A stretch of 5,559 bases of DNA from Campylobacter sp. (GTDB lineage Bacteria; Campylobacterota; Campylobacteria; Campylobacterales; Campylobacteraceae): positions 1-5,559 of the forward strand of contig JAJQAF010000041.1 in the NCBI GenBank assembly GCA_021203945.1. The letters run 5' to 3'. Under the pieces are notes generated by a model, which was given only the letters and a program-made list of their open reading frames with translations, did no database searches and was not told where the DNA came from. Shown in pieces: positions 1-5,559 of the stretch. A program made the position numbers and the translations under genes. The stretch's first letter is position 1. Every line of letters begins with the position of its first letter.

Positions 1-98
1 CGACAAATCATATCGTAGTTAAGACCTAGCAGATCGACTATGTTACCCTTGCCCTCGTCGCCCCATTGGACGCCTACTACCAAATCCGCTTTTCTCAT
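1..98 (-). CDS. purA: Adenylosuccinate synthetase, N-terminal fragment (cut by window edge)
   Basis: The first 32 codons of PurA, which joins IMP and aspartate using GTP to make adenylosuccinate, the first committed step of AMP synthesis in the cytoplasm. The reading starts [19 protein letters not shown] and continues [19 protein letters not shown] is the family's N-terminal signature and forms the GTP/IMP-binding loop; the catalytic Asp is the D of WGDEGKG. Here the last residue of the usual GDEGKGK is Asn, a common variant. The ATG at 98-96 has an AAGGA ribosome binding site at 109-105 with 6-base spacing. The gene follows the HisZ-like gene by 14 bases on the same strand, so it is probably co-transcribed with it. 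The remaining roughly 380-400 residues lie outside the window to the left. Identification is secure from the signature; nothing can be said about the rest of the protein. Confidence 0.96.
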   Translation of the reverse strand, partial: MRKADLVVGVQWGDEGKGNIVDLLGLNYDMIC

Positions 99-104
99 CT
101 TATA

Positions 105-109
105 TCCTT
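105..109 (-). promoter_or_regulatory. Ribosome binding site of purA
   Basis: AAGGA on the minus strand, 6 bases before the purA ATG, inside the 14-base gap after the HisZ-like stop codon. It supports the start MRKADLVV. There is no room for a separate promoter in this gap, so purA must be read from a transcript that begins upstream, within or before the HisZ-like gene. Confidence 0.75.
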
Positions 110-112
110 AAA

Positions 113-973
113 TTAATTTGATTGCTCTATCAACGCATCGGTATAAATAGCAAATCCGTTACTGGATATGCCGTCTATTTCATAATCTCCGCCGCCAGCC
201 AATACGGCGTTATCGCTTAAAAATCTAAAAAATAACTTATCGTAATACCTCATTTTCGAGTAATATAGCGGAACTATTCTTAAATTTTTATATCGTAAAG
301 AATCCGCAAGTTCGTATAAACTTTTTAGCGGCGATTTTAACTCGTCTGGCACGATAGATATTATTTCGCAAAGTTCGTTCGGAGTTTTAAGAAGTGCCAA
401 ACGGTTCAACCAATCGATATCTTGAGCTAAAATTTGCTCTATTTGCCCTTTTTCAAAAATTTCGATAGGCAAATCCAAAACCTTGGATATAGCATGCGGG
501 ATTTCTATATTGCTAAGCTGTAAAAACGATTGAAATTTTAACTCGTCTAATATCTTAGCGACGATTTTTACGCTCTTTGCCATATCGCTTTCTCCGATCA
601 ACTCGGCGCCGATTTGATAAATTTCCGAGCTTGGATATCGAAATACGGGCTGGATATAAAACCATTTTTTCTTTATATCGCCCTTTAGTCGTCTCAACAC
701 TATACGCACGACATCAACGGTGCTATCGGCACGTAAGCTTATTTGGTGATTTGCGCTATCGCTAAAACGCAATAGTTGCGTGGCATTAACGCTAAGATGT
801 TGATGATAGGAAAAAAACGGCGTCACTATCTCGTTAAAGCCTTCGTTTTCTAAAATTTCACTCGCTTTTTGTTCGATTTGTCTTTTGATTTTCGCGCTTT
901 TGCCGAAATACAAACGACTACCGATAGGGATTTCATGCTCATAGACATTTAAATTTTGTATATTTTCACTCAT
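113..973 (-). CDS. hisZ: HisZ-like protein (ATP phosphoribosyltransferase regulatory subunit / HisRS paralogue)
   Basis: A 286-residue protein with the class II histidyl-tRNA synthetase catalytic fold as used by HisZ, the regulatory subunit that activates short-form HisG in the first step of histidine synthesis. Visible marks: a motif-1-like GFNEIVTPF (45-53); a motif-2 region with LRADSTVDVVRIV (80-92), QPVFRYP (108-114) and QIGAELIG (120-127), which closely follows HisRS/HisZ; and a C-terminal AGGGDYE (259-265) then GFAIYTDALIE (273-283), matching the motif-3 area. The HisRS RGLDYYT-type histidine motif is replaced by KMRYYDKLFF (240-249), and there is no anticodon-binding domain, so it is not a tRNA synthetase. 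At 286 residues it is shorter than the usual HisZ (about 320-400). The ATG follows the upstream stop with no gap and has GAGGA 5 bases before it. Linkage to purA fits hisZ-purA pairs in other proteobacteria. The fold is well supported; a true HisG-activating role is inferred. Confidence 0.82.
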   Translation of the reverse strand: MSENIQNLNVYEHEIPIGSRLYFGKSAKIKRQIEQKASEILENEGFNEIVTPFFSYHQHLSVNATQLLRFSDSANHQISLRADSTVDVVRIVLRRLKGDIKKKWFYIQPVFRYPSSEIYQIGAELIGESDMAKSVKIVAKILDELKFQSFLQLSNIEIPHAISKVLDLPIEIFEKGQIEQILAQDIDWLNRLALLKTPNELCEIISIVPDELKSPLKSLYELADSLRYKNLRIVPLYYSKMRYYDKLFFRFLSDNAVLAGGGDYEIDGISSNGFAIYTDALIEQSN

Positions 974-3900
974 TTAAGTCCTCGCCAAATTTAAAATTTC
1001 GTTACACATCTCATCGGCTTCGTTAGCAAGTGCCAATGAACGGCTCTTTGTCGTATGCAACGCTTCCGTTAGTTTAGCACGAATTTTCTCGTATAAATCG
1101 TTATTTTGAATCTTTTTATACAATTCGTCTTTTATATCCTCGCTTAAATTTTCATTATTTTGCAAATATGAAACAATATCAAGAGCGCACTCTTTTAGCC
1201 CCACACAGTCTCTTAAGCTCTTAAACTCTTCATCGTCGATATAATTTTTAAAATTTAATCCGCTAATGCCGTGAAATTCGTATTTTAATACCTCATCAAG
1301 CTTAAGCGGCTTCGTAAAAAGATTGCCTTGAAAATGCTCAAAGCCAAAACCGGATAAAATTTCAAGCGTCTTTTTATCCTCTATATTTTTTATCGTAGCT
1401 TTAAGTCCGAAGACATCGGAAATATGCTTTATCGTTCTAAGTATCATAACAGAAGCTTTCGAGTCGAAAATATGACGAGAAAGCTGTTTATCGACCTTAA
1501 AACGCTCGACTTTTAAAAGCCCGAGAGCTTCAAACGAACTTGAATAAGAGGCAAAATCGTCAAGCATGAAACGAACGCCGAAACGTTTATATCTTTGCAA
1601 CGCATTTTGAGCCTCATTCAAGTCGTTAGCGGAGTTCGCATCGACTATATCAACGATCAGCTCGTTAAAATTTAGCTGCGAATTTTCACTCGCAAGCTCT
1701 TTGAATTTCGAGAAAAACTCATCCGAGCAAAGCCGTTCGATATGTAAATTTACGCACGCTTTAGCATCTACGCCGTTTTTACGCCATAAGATTTGCGCTT
1801 TAAGGGCATTTTTGATAGAAAATAAAGCGATATCATCAATTATATATTGTCTTTTAACAAGAGGTAAAAAATCGTCCGGATAGATAATACGATCGCCGTT
1901 TTGCCATCTAATAAGCGCTTCGTAGCTTAAAATTTTACCCGTTTTAACGTCGATTTCCGGTTGATATTCAAGAAATAATTCATTATTTTGCAGAGCTTTT
2001 AAAACCTTCGATCCGTCCTCGTATTGATTTTTTAAATTCCTGTCTTTACTCGCATCAAATACGTAATAACGGTTCTTTCCTTTAAGTTTTGCCTGATACA
2101 TAGCCCAATCGGCTTGTTCGAGTAAATTTTCTCCGCTTACTTCGCCGGCAACGGACATGCTGATGCCTATACTTGCGCTGATTTTAAGTTTTACATCTTC
2201 GTATTCAACCTCGCTTGAGGCGATAGCTAGCATATTTTGCACAGTTTCATAAACTTCGTTTTCGTTTTCATAGACGACAATAGCCACAAACTCGTCTCCG
2301 CCTACACGCGCGAACATATCGCGTTCGTCGAAAAGTTTATCTATGCGACTTGAAATTTCCATTAAAAATTTATCGCCGAGCTTATGCCCGTAAGTATCGT
2401 TGATATTCTTAAATCCGTCCATATCAAGGTATGCGATAGCGATATGTTTATCGTTTTTAAATTTACAAATTGCCCGATCAAGCTTGCGAGAAAATAAAAT
2501 TCTATTCGGCAAGCCCGTTAGAGGATCGTGATAAGCGATGTATTCAAGATAGTCCTTATTTAATCCCGATTCATTTATATTTGAAACCAGCATAATATAA
2601 CAATAAAAGCCGTTTTTGGAGTCGTTTATCCTAGAAAGATTGATTAGCTCGAATTTATTTTCGCCGTTTTTATTTTTATTCCAAATTTTACTTTGCCAAA
2701 AGCCGTCTTTGCAAGCAATCCGCATATCATTTCGTAATCCGCTTAAGCCCTGCTTTACAAACGTAACGTCTTTATTTAAAATTTCATCTCGCAGGTAGCC
2801 GCTCATCTCGCAAAATGCGTCGTTTATATCGATTATTTCAAAATTTTCGCCTAATATTGCCGCACCGTCTTTAGTATGATAAAAAAACTTGCCGAACAAC
2901 TCTTCGCGCGCGAACGCAGAAATTTGCGGCATAGTATTTTTCAAAACTCCTTTGACTATCCGCACTTGGTTGTTGTCGTCAAGCTCAAAAGCACGCGCTT
3001 TTAAAGTGACATGAACGATACTTTTATCCTTGGCGTAAAATTTCAACTCGCCGTAATAGCTGCTATCGCCGTCTTTTAAGGTATCAAAAAGCCGTTCGAA
3101 ATTTTCATATTCGCCTACGCACAGATCTTTAAAGCGTTTAAAATCGATTATGCCTAGCTCGTTTGCGCTATCAAATCCCAACATTTTTGCGAATTCATCG
3201 CTAACTTGCAAGGTTTTACCGTCTTTATTCCACGAAAATACGGCGGCTTGACTGGCCCAAAGTATATTTTTAAAGTGCTCTTTGTCGGCATCGTATCTTT
3301 CTTGAAGTTGCGCAAAATCGCTCAAATCGCTAAAAGAATAAACTACTTTATCTAATTGATTTTCTTCGTTTAGCATAAATTTCACGTAAATTTTAAACGG
3401 TATATTTTTTCCGTCGCGTTTCGTCATTTTTACTATTAATTTTAGAGCCTCTTTCGTTCCGTTGCCGGCGATAAATAGCTTTTTGGCAACCTCGATCGCA
3501 TTTACGAATTCGTTGATATTTTCGTTGCATATTAGCGATCTTATATCGATCGGCGCATCGTCGTTTATATTAAAGATCAGATTTGCGTTATTTGTGCTTT
3601 GAGTAGCTATAAACGGCTCGGCTTGCTCGGCGAGCATTATTACGTTAGGAGAGATAAACATATAATTTTTAATGATTTCGTTATTCGTATCGACTTTCGT
3701 TTCGCCGGTAATATCCTTGATGATAACGAAATTTAATCGCCGTCCTTTTAATTGTATGGGCGATTCGATAACGCTGATATTTCTCATTTCTCCGTTTTTT
3801 AACGATACTTTTAGATTAAGCGGTTTTGAGTTTTCGATAGCTTCCCTTCTACGATAAACTATATCGCTAAAATTCGAATAGGTAAAATCGTTTATATTTG

Positions 3901-5056
3901 CGTTTAATATCTCTTCGCGCGTATATCCGGAAATTTTTAGTAAATTATTGCTGACGTCTATTACCTCGCCGGTATAAGTGTCGTAGATAATAATATTTAA
4001 TAAGCTTTGTTCAAAGACGTAACCAAATCTGCCCTTGTAGCTTTCAAGTGTAGAATTAGCCTCGTCTATCTTGCCGTAAAGCTCGTTTATACCGTTATTT
4101 ATCGCTTCAATATCTTTTATGGCTAACTCGCCGGTGATCTTTTTCTCTCTGTCGTTTATAGATTCCAAAATTCCTTGTAGCGGAATTAATATGCTTTTTT
4201 TGGTAAATATTGCGTCTCTTATCCAAAGCATAACAAATCCTATAAAGGATAAAAACGAGATAAAGATCAATAAACACCGAATGAGAATTTCCGTATTTTT
4301 AGTAGAGCCGACGATAACGAAAATTTTATAATCTTTCATATGACCTATAACGTTCAAACTCATACTAAGAGGCGAAAATATAGTCTTACTTTCGCCGAAT
4401 TCATCGCCGCGGCTAAGATATTTTATATAATCGCTTCGTTTAAATTTTTTATTAACGTCATCGGTTAGCAGATTGCCGTTTCTATCCGCCAAAAAAGCAA
4501 CATAGTTACGCTTGCTTAAAACGTTATCAACGCTTATGAGAAGGAATTTTAGATTTAGATCCACGATTATTTTTTTGCCGTCATCCAGTCTGTAAGCTGC
4601 GTATAACATATCCAGCTTACCGCCTTTATATATGCGTTTTGAGACGACAAAAGGCTTTTTATCAAGCTCGTCAAGCCACGGCAGATCAAAATTCGCAAGC
4701 TCGCCGTTACCGGAAAATTTACGCTTATGAAGTAAGTTTGCCCCTTTGTCAACGATATAAATAGCGTTATAAAAATCGCTCAAACTATTGTCGTTTATCG
4801 CGGCAACCTCGCTATAAAGCCCTGAGTTGATCTTTTGAGCCCTTATATAAAGATCGTTTTCGATGATAGCCAAATTTCGTCTTATGGAGTTTTGAATATT
4901 TGCGTTTAGGATATTTAATTCGTATTTTATATCGCTATTGGCGACGCTAAATAAAAACGCGTCTAGAGCTAAGAAAGCAAGCAAAAGAAGTAAATTTTTA
5001 GTATAAAAACTTTTAAGGATTTGCAAAGTTGAGTTACTAATTCTATTTTGCGACAT
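974..5056 (-). CDS. Membrane Cache-HAMP-PAS(x4)-GGDEF-EAL protein, probable diguanylate cyclase with degenerate EAL domain
   Basis: A 1360-residue inner-membrane sensor of cyclic-di-GMP signalling, numbered from the ATG at 5056. Layout: short cytoplasmic start; membrane helix about 21-38; periplasmic Cache-like domain about 39-255 (note VAFLADRNGNLL, 186-197); membrane helix about 257-279; HAMP-like linker about 280-340; PAS-like folds near 343-450, 460-580, 597-710 and 718-830; GGDEF 835-1000; EAL 1012-1260; helical tail 1261-1360. The GGDEF domain has DPLTGLPNR (844-852), LDMDGFKNINDTYGH (877-891) and intact GGDEF (919-923), so it should make c-di-GMP from two GTP. The inhibitory RxxD is DERD (910-913), so the primary I-site is absent. 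The EAL domain keeps E1046, N1103, DD1166-1167, K1187 and Q1243, but has Asp for two conserved Glu (1136, 1139), a changed loop 6 (DDFASYSSS) and Lys1223 for the Glu of AEGVET. Phosphodiesterase activity is therefore doubtful. The Cache ligand is unknown. Domain calls are by eye; PAS borders are approximate. Confidence 0.93.
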   Translation of the reverse strand: MSQNRISNSTLQILKSFYTKNLLLLLAFLALDAFLFSVANSDIKYELNILNANIQNSIRRNLAIIENDLYIRAQKINSGLYSEVAAINDNSLSDFYNAIYIVDKGANLLHKRKFSGNGELANFDLPWLDELDKKPFVVSKRIYKGGKLDMLYAAYRLDDGKKIIVDLNLKFLLISVDNVLSKRNYVAFLADRNGNLLTDDVNKKFKRSDYIKYLSRGDEFGESKTIFSPLSMSLNVIGHMKDYKIFVIVGSTKNTEILIRCLLIFISFLSFIGFVMLWIRDAIFTKKSILIPLQGILESINDREKKITGELAIKDIEAINNGINELYGKIDEANSTLESYKGRFGYVFEQSLLNIIIYDTYTGEVIDVSNNLLKISGYTREEILNANINDFTYSNFSDIVYRRREAIENSKPLNLKVSLKNGEMRNISVIESPIQLKGRRLNFVIIKDITGETKVDTNNEIIKNYMFISPNVIMLAEQAEPFIATQSTNNANLIFNINDDAPIDIRSLICNENINEFVNAIEVAKKLFIAGNGTKEALKLIVKMTKRDGKNIPFKIYVKFMLNEENQLDKVVYSFSDLSDFAQLQERYDADKEHFKNILWASQAAVFSWNKDGKTLQVSDEFAKMLGFDSANELGIIDFKRFKDLCVGEYENFERLFDTLKDGDSSYYGELKFYAKDKSIVHVTLKARAFELDDNNQVRIVKGVLKNTMPQISAFAREELFGKFFYHTKDGAAILGENFEIIDINDAFCEMSGYLRDEILNKDVTFVKQGLSGLRNDMRIACKDGFWQSKIWNKNKNGENKFELINLSRINDSKNGFYCYIMLVSNINESGLNKDYLEYIAYHDPLTGLPNRILFSRKLDRAICKFKNDKHIAIAYLDMDGFKNINDTYGHKLGDKFLMEISSRIDKLFDERDMFARVGGDEFVAIVVYENENEVYETVQNMLAIASSEVEYEDVKLKISASIGISMSVAGEVSGENLLEQADWAMYQAKLKGKNRYYVFDASKDRNLKNQYEDGSKVLKALQNNELFLEYQPEIDVKTGKILSYEALIRWQNGDRIIYPDDFLPLVKRQYIIDDIALFSIKNALKAQILWRKNGVDAKACVNLHIERLCSDEFFSKFKELASENSQLNFNELIVDIVDANSANDLNEAQNALQRYKRFGVRFMLDDFASYSSSFEALGLLKVERFKVDKQLSRHIFDSKASVMILRTIKHISDVFGLKATIKNIEDKKTLEILSGFGFEHFQGNLFTKPLKLDEVLKYEFHGISGLNFKNYIDDEEFKSLRDCVGLKECALDIVSYLQNNENLSEDIKDELYKKIQNNDLYEKIRAKLTEALHTTKSRSLALANEADEMCNEILNLART
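979..983 (-). promoter_or_regulatory. Ribosome binding site of the HisZ-like gene, inside the sensor gene's 3' end
   Basis: GAGGA on the minus strand, within the last codons of the upstream sensor gene, 5 bases before the ATG at 973-971. The upstream TAA (976-974) directly abuts this ATG (TAAATG). The site fixes the HisZ-like start and means a ribosome finishing the sensor would sit over this initiation region, so translational coupling is likely. Confidence 0.7.
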
Positions 5057-5071
5057 AAATTCCAAAACCTT
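5057..5071 (-). promoter_or_regulatory. Translation start region of the sensor gene (deciding ATG over TTG)
   Basis: Two in-frame starts compete: TTG at 5065-5063 and ATG at 5056-5054. The AAGG element at 5071-5068 is only 2 bases from the TTG, too close for normal initiation, but 11 bases from the ATG; a second GGA (5063-5061) lies 4 bases from the ATG. Neither spacing to the ATG is ideal, but the ATG is preferred for codon and spacing. The alternative start adds only three residues (MEF) ahead of MSQNR and does not change the predicted topology. Confidence 0.55.
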
Positions 5072-5101
5072 GTTTGATTTTAAACTTTAAACTGAAATTT
5101 T

Positions 5102-5125
5102 AGCTAAATTTTGCTTGCTTTAGCT
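5102..5125. repeat. Inverted repeat between selD and the sensor gene (possible weak hairpin or operator)
   Basis: AGCTAAA at 5102-5108 and its exact complement TTTAGCT at 5119-5125, separated by 10 bases. The inner arm is also part of a perfect 10-base palindrome, TTTAGCTAAA, at 5099-5108. As RNA from the minus strand this gives a 7-pair, mostly A-U stem just past the selD stop, with no clear U-run after it. A strong intrinsic terminator is therefore unlikely; a weak hairpin, a regulator site or chance in AT-rich DNA are all possible. Confidence 0.3.
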
Positions 5126-5130
5126 TTATA
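5125..5130 (-). promoter_or_regulatory. Possible -10 element for the sensor gene
   Basis: TATAAA on the minus strand, five of six matches to TATAAT, shortly after the selD stop. It would start a transcript near 5118 with a leader of about 60 bases before the sensor ATG. A second candidate, TAAAAT at 5082-5077, would put the transcript start almost on the ribosome binding site and is less convincing. Campylobacter promoters often lack a -35 box, so its absence does not argue either way. In such AT-rich DNA matches of this kind occur by chance, and read-through from selD is equally possible. Confidence 0.22.
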
Positions 5131-5135
5131 TACGT

Positions 5136-5559
5136 TTATAGTGTTAAATTTATCAGATTTTCGCCGATTTGTCGTTCTTTTACTATGCCTACGATTCGGG
5201 CGGTTTCGTAACCGACCTCTCTTAATCGCCTTAAGGCGATTTGCGCATCTTTTTCATCTACCGCAAGGAGTAATCCCCCCGAAGTTTGCGCGTCGTAAAG
5301 TAAAATATCCGCCTCGCTCGCGTCAATATTTAAAAATTTCGCGCTAAATTCGCGATTTTTATAGCTTCCCTCGGGCAGCAATCCCATTGCGGCTACTTCG
5401 CGCGCGCTCGCCAAAACGGGAACGCTTCGGGTAAAAATTTCAAAACTTATATCGTCTCGTCCCATTTCACTTAAATGACCCAAAAAGCCAAATCCGGTAA
5501 CATCCGTAGCAGCATTTACCCTTACGCCGTTCATTTCGTCTAATGCGTAAAAATTTAAT
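5136..5559 (-). CDS. selD: Selenide, water dikinase (selenophosphate synthetase), C-terminal part (cut by window edge)
   Basis: The last 140 residues of SelD, the cytoplasmic enzyme that uses ATP to turn selenide into selenophosphate, the selenium donor for selenocysteine and selenouridine synthesis. In-window marks: AATDVTGFGFLGHLSEM, the conserved segment of the AIRS/SelD C-terminal domain; GLLPEGSYKNREF, matching the G-x-x-P-x-G-x-x-x-N pattern; and DAQTSGGLLLAV, the family's DPQTSGGLL motif with Ala for Pro. The frame stays open to the right edge (LNFYALDE precedes the internal Met at 5534), so this Met is not the start; the true start and the N-terminal Cys/Sec-Gly-x-x-Lys active site lie beyond the window. 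Its presence implies a selenoprotein such as formate dehydrogenase elsewhere in the genome. The next gene on the same strand starts 79 bases after the TAA at 5138-5136, so co-transcription is possible but not shown. Confidence 0.95.
   Translation of the reverse strand, partial: LNFYALDEMNGVRVNAATDVTGFGFLGHLSEMGRDDISFEIFTRSVPVLASAREVAAMGLLPEGSYKNREFSAKFLNIDASEADILLYDAQTSGGLLLAVDEKDAQIALRRLREVGYETARIVGIVKERQIGENLINLTL

Noticed and set aside
577..765. Plus-strand open frame of 62 codons
   Set aside because: It lies antisense within the HisZ-like gene, whose motifs are clear, and its Arg/Tyr-rich product shows no family pattern.
4119..4331. Plus-strand open frame of 70 codons, with similar ones at 1701-1883, 2616-2798 and 3672-3857
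   Set aside because: All are antisense to the continuous sensor gene and have no recognisable domain; they are shadows of its coding frame.
4567..4752. Minus-strand open frame of 61 codons in another frame of the sensor gene
   Set aside because: It overlaps the Cache-like coding region in full and has no recognisable product.
5099..5125. Intrinsic terminator for selD
   Set aside because: The stem is only 7 mostly A-U pairs with a 10-base loop and no following U-run on the minus strand, so I list it only as an inverted repeat.
5111..5347. Plus-strand open frame of 78 codons across the selD end
   Set aside because: It is antisense to the well-supported selD 3' end and rich in Arg and Leu as expected of a shadow frame.
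5532..5534. ATG as a possible start of a short SelD
   Set aside because: The frame continues open upstream (LNFYALDE) to the window edge, and the ATP-binding N-terminal half of SelD must precede it; this is an internal Met.
1..5559. CRISPR array, insertion sequence, tRNA or rRNA
   Set aside because: No spaced direct repeats, transposase motifs, terminal inverted repeats or RNA-gene signatures were seen; nearly all of the window is coding.

Overview
The window reads as an AT-rich chromosomal segment from a Campylobacter-like epsilonproteobacterium. This rests on codon use, the type of gene content (selD, a large Cache/PAS/GGDEF/EAL sensor, a HisZ-like protein and purA), AAGGA-type ribosome binding sites and tight co-directional packing. 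The genus is an inference from protein character; no database search was run.

All four genes lie on the minus strand, so transcription runs from right to left. In that order they are: the 3' part of selD (selenide, water dikinase), cut by the right edge; a 79-base gap with a weak inverted repeat and possible promoter elements; a 1360-residue membrane sensor with a Cache-like periplasmic domain, HAMP-like linker, about four PAS folds, GGDEF and EAL; a 286-residue HisZ/HisRS-like protein whose ATG directly follows the sensor's TAA; and, 14 bases later, the first 32 codons of purA (adenylosuccinate synthetase), cut by the left edge. There is no gene-free stretch longer than 79 bases.

The sensor, hisZ-like gene and purA look like one transcription unit. 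The hisZ-purA pairing also occurs in other proteobacteria, so the large cyclic-di-GMP gene is the less expected member. Its GGDEF half keeps the catalytic signature but lacks the product-inhibition I-site. Its EAL half keeps the name motif but has lost several metal/catalytic positions. The best reading is a signal-controlled diguanylate cyclase with a non-catalytic EAL domain, rather than a bifunctional enzyme.

I found no mobile element, CRISPR array, tRNA, rRNA or clear new system. The points worth following are the split state of the GGDEF/EAL pair, the short HisZ-like protein, and the zero-gap junction between sensor and hisZ.
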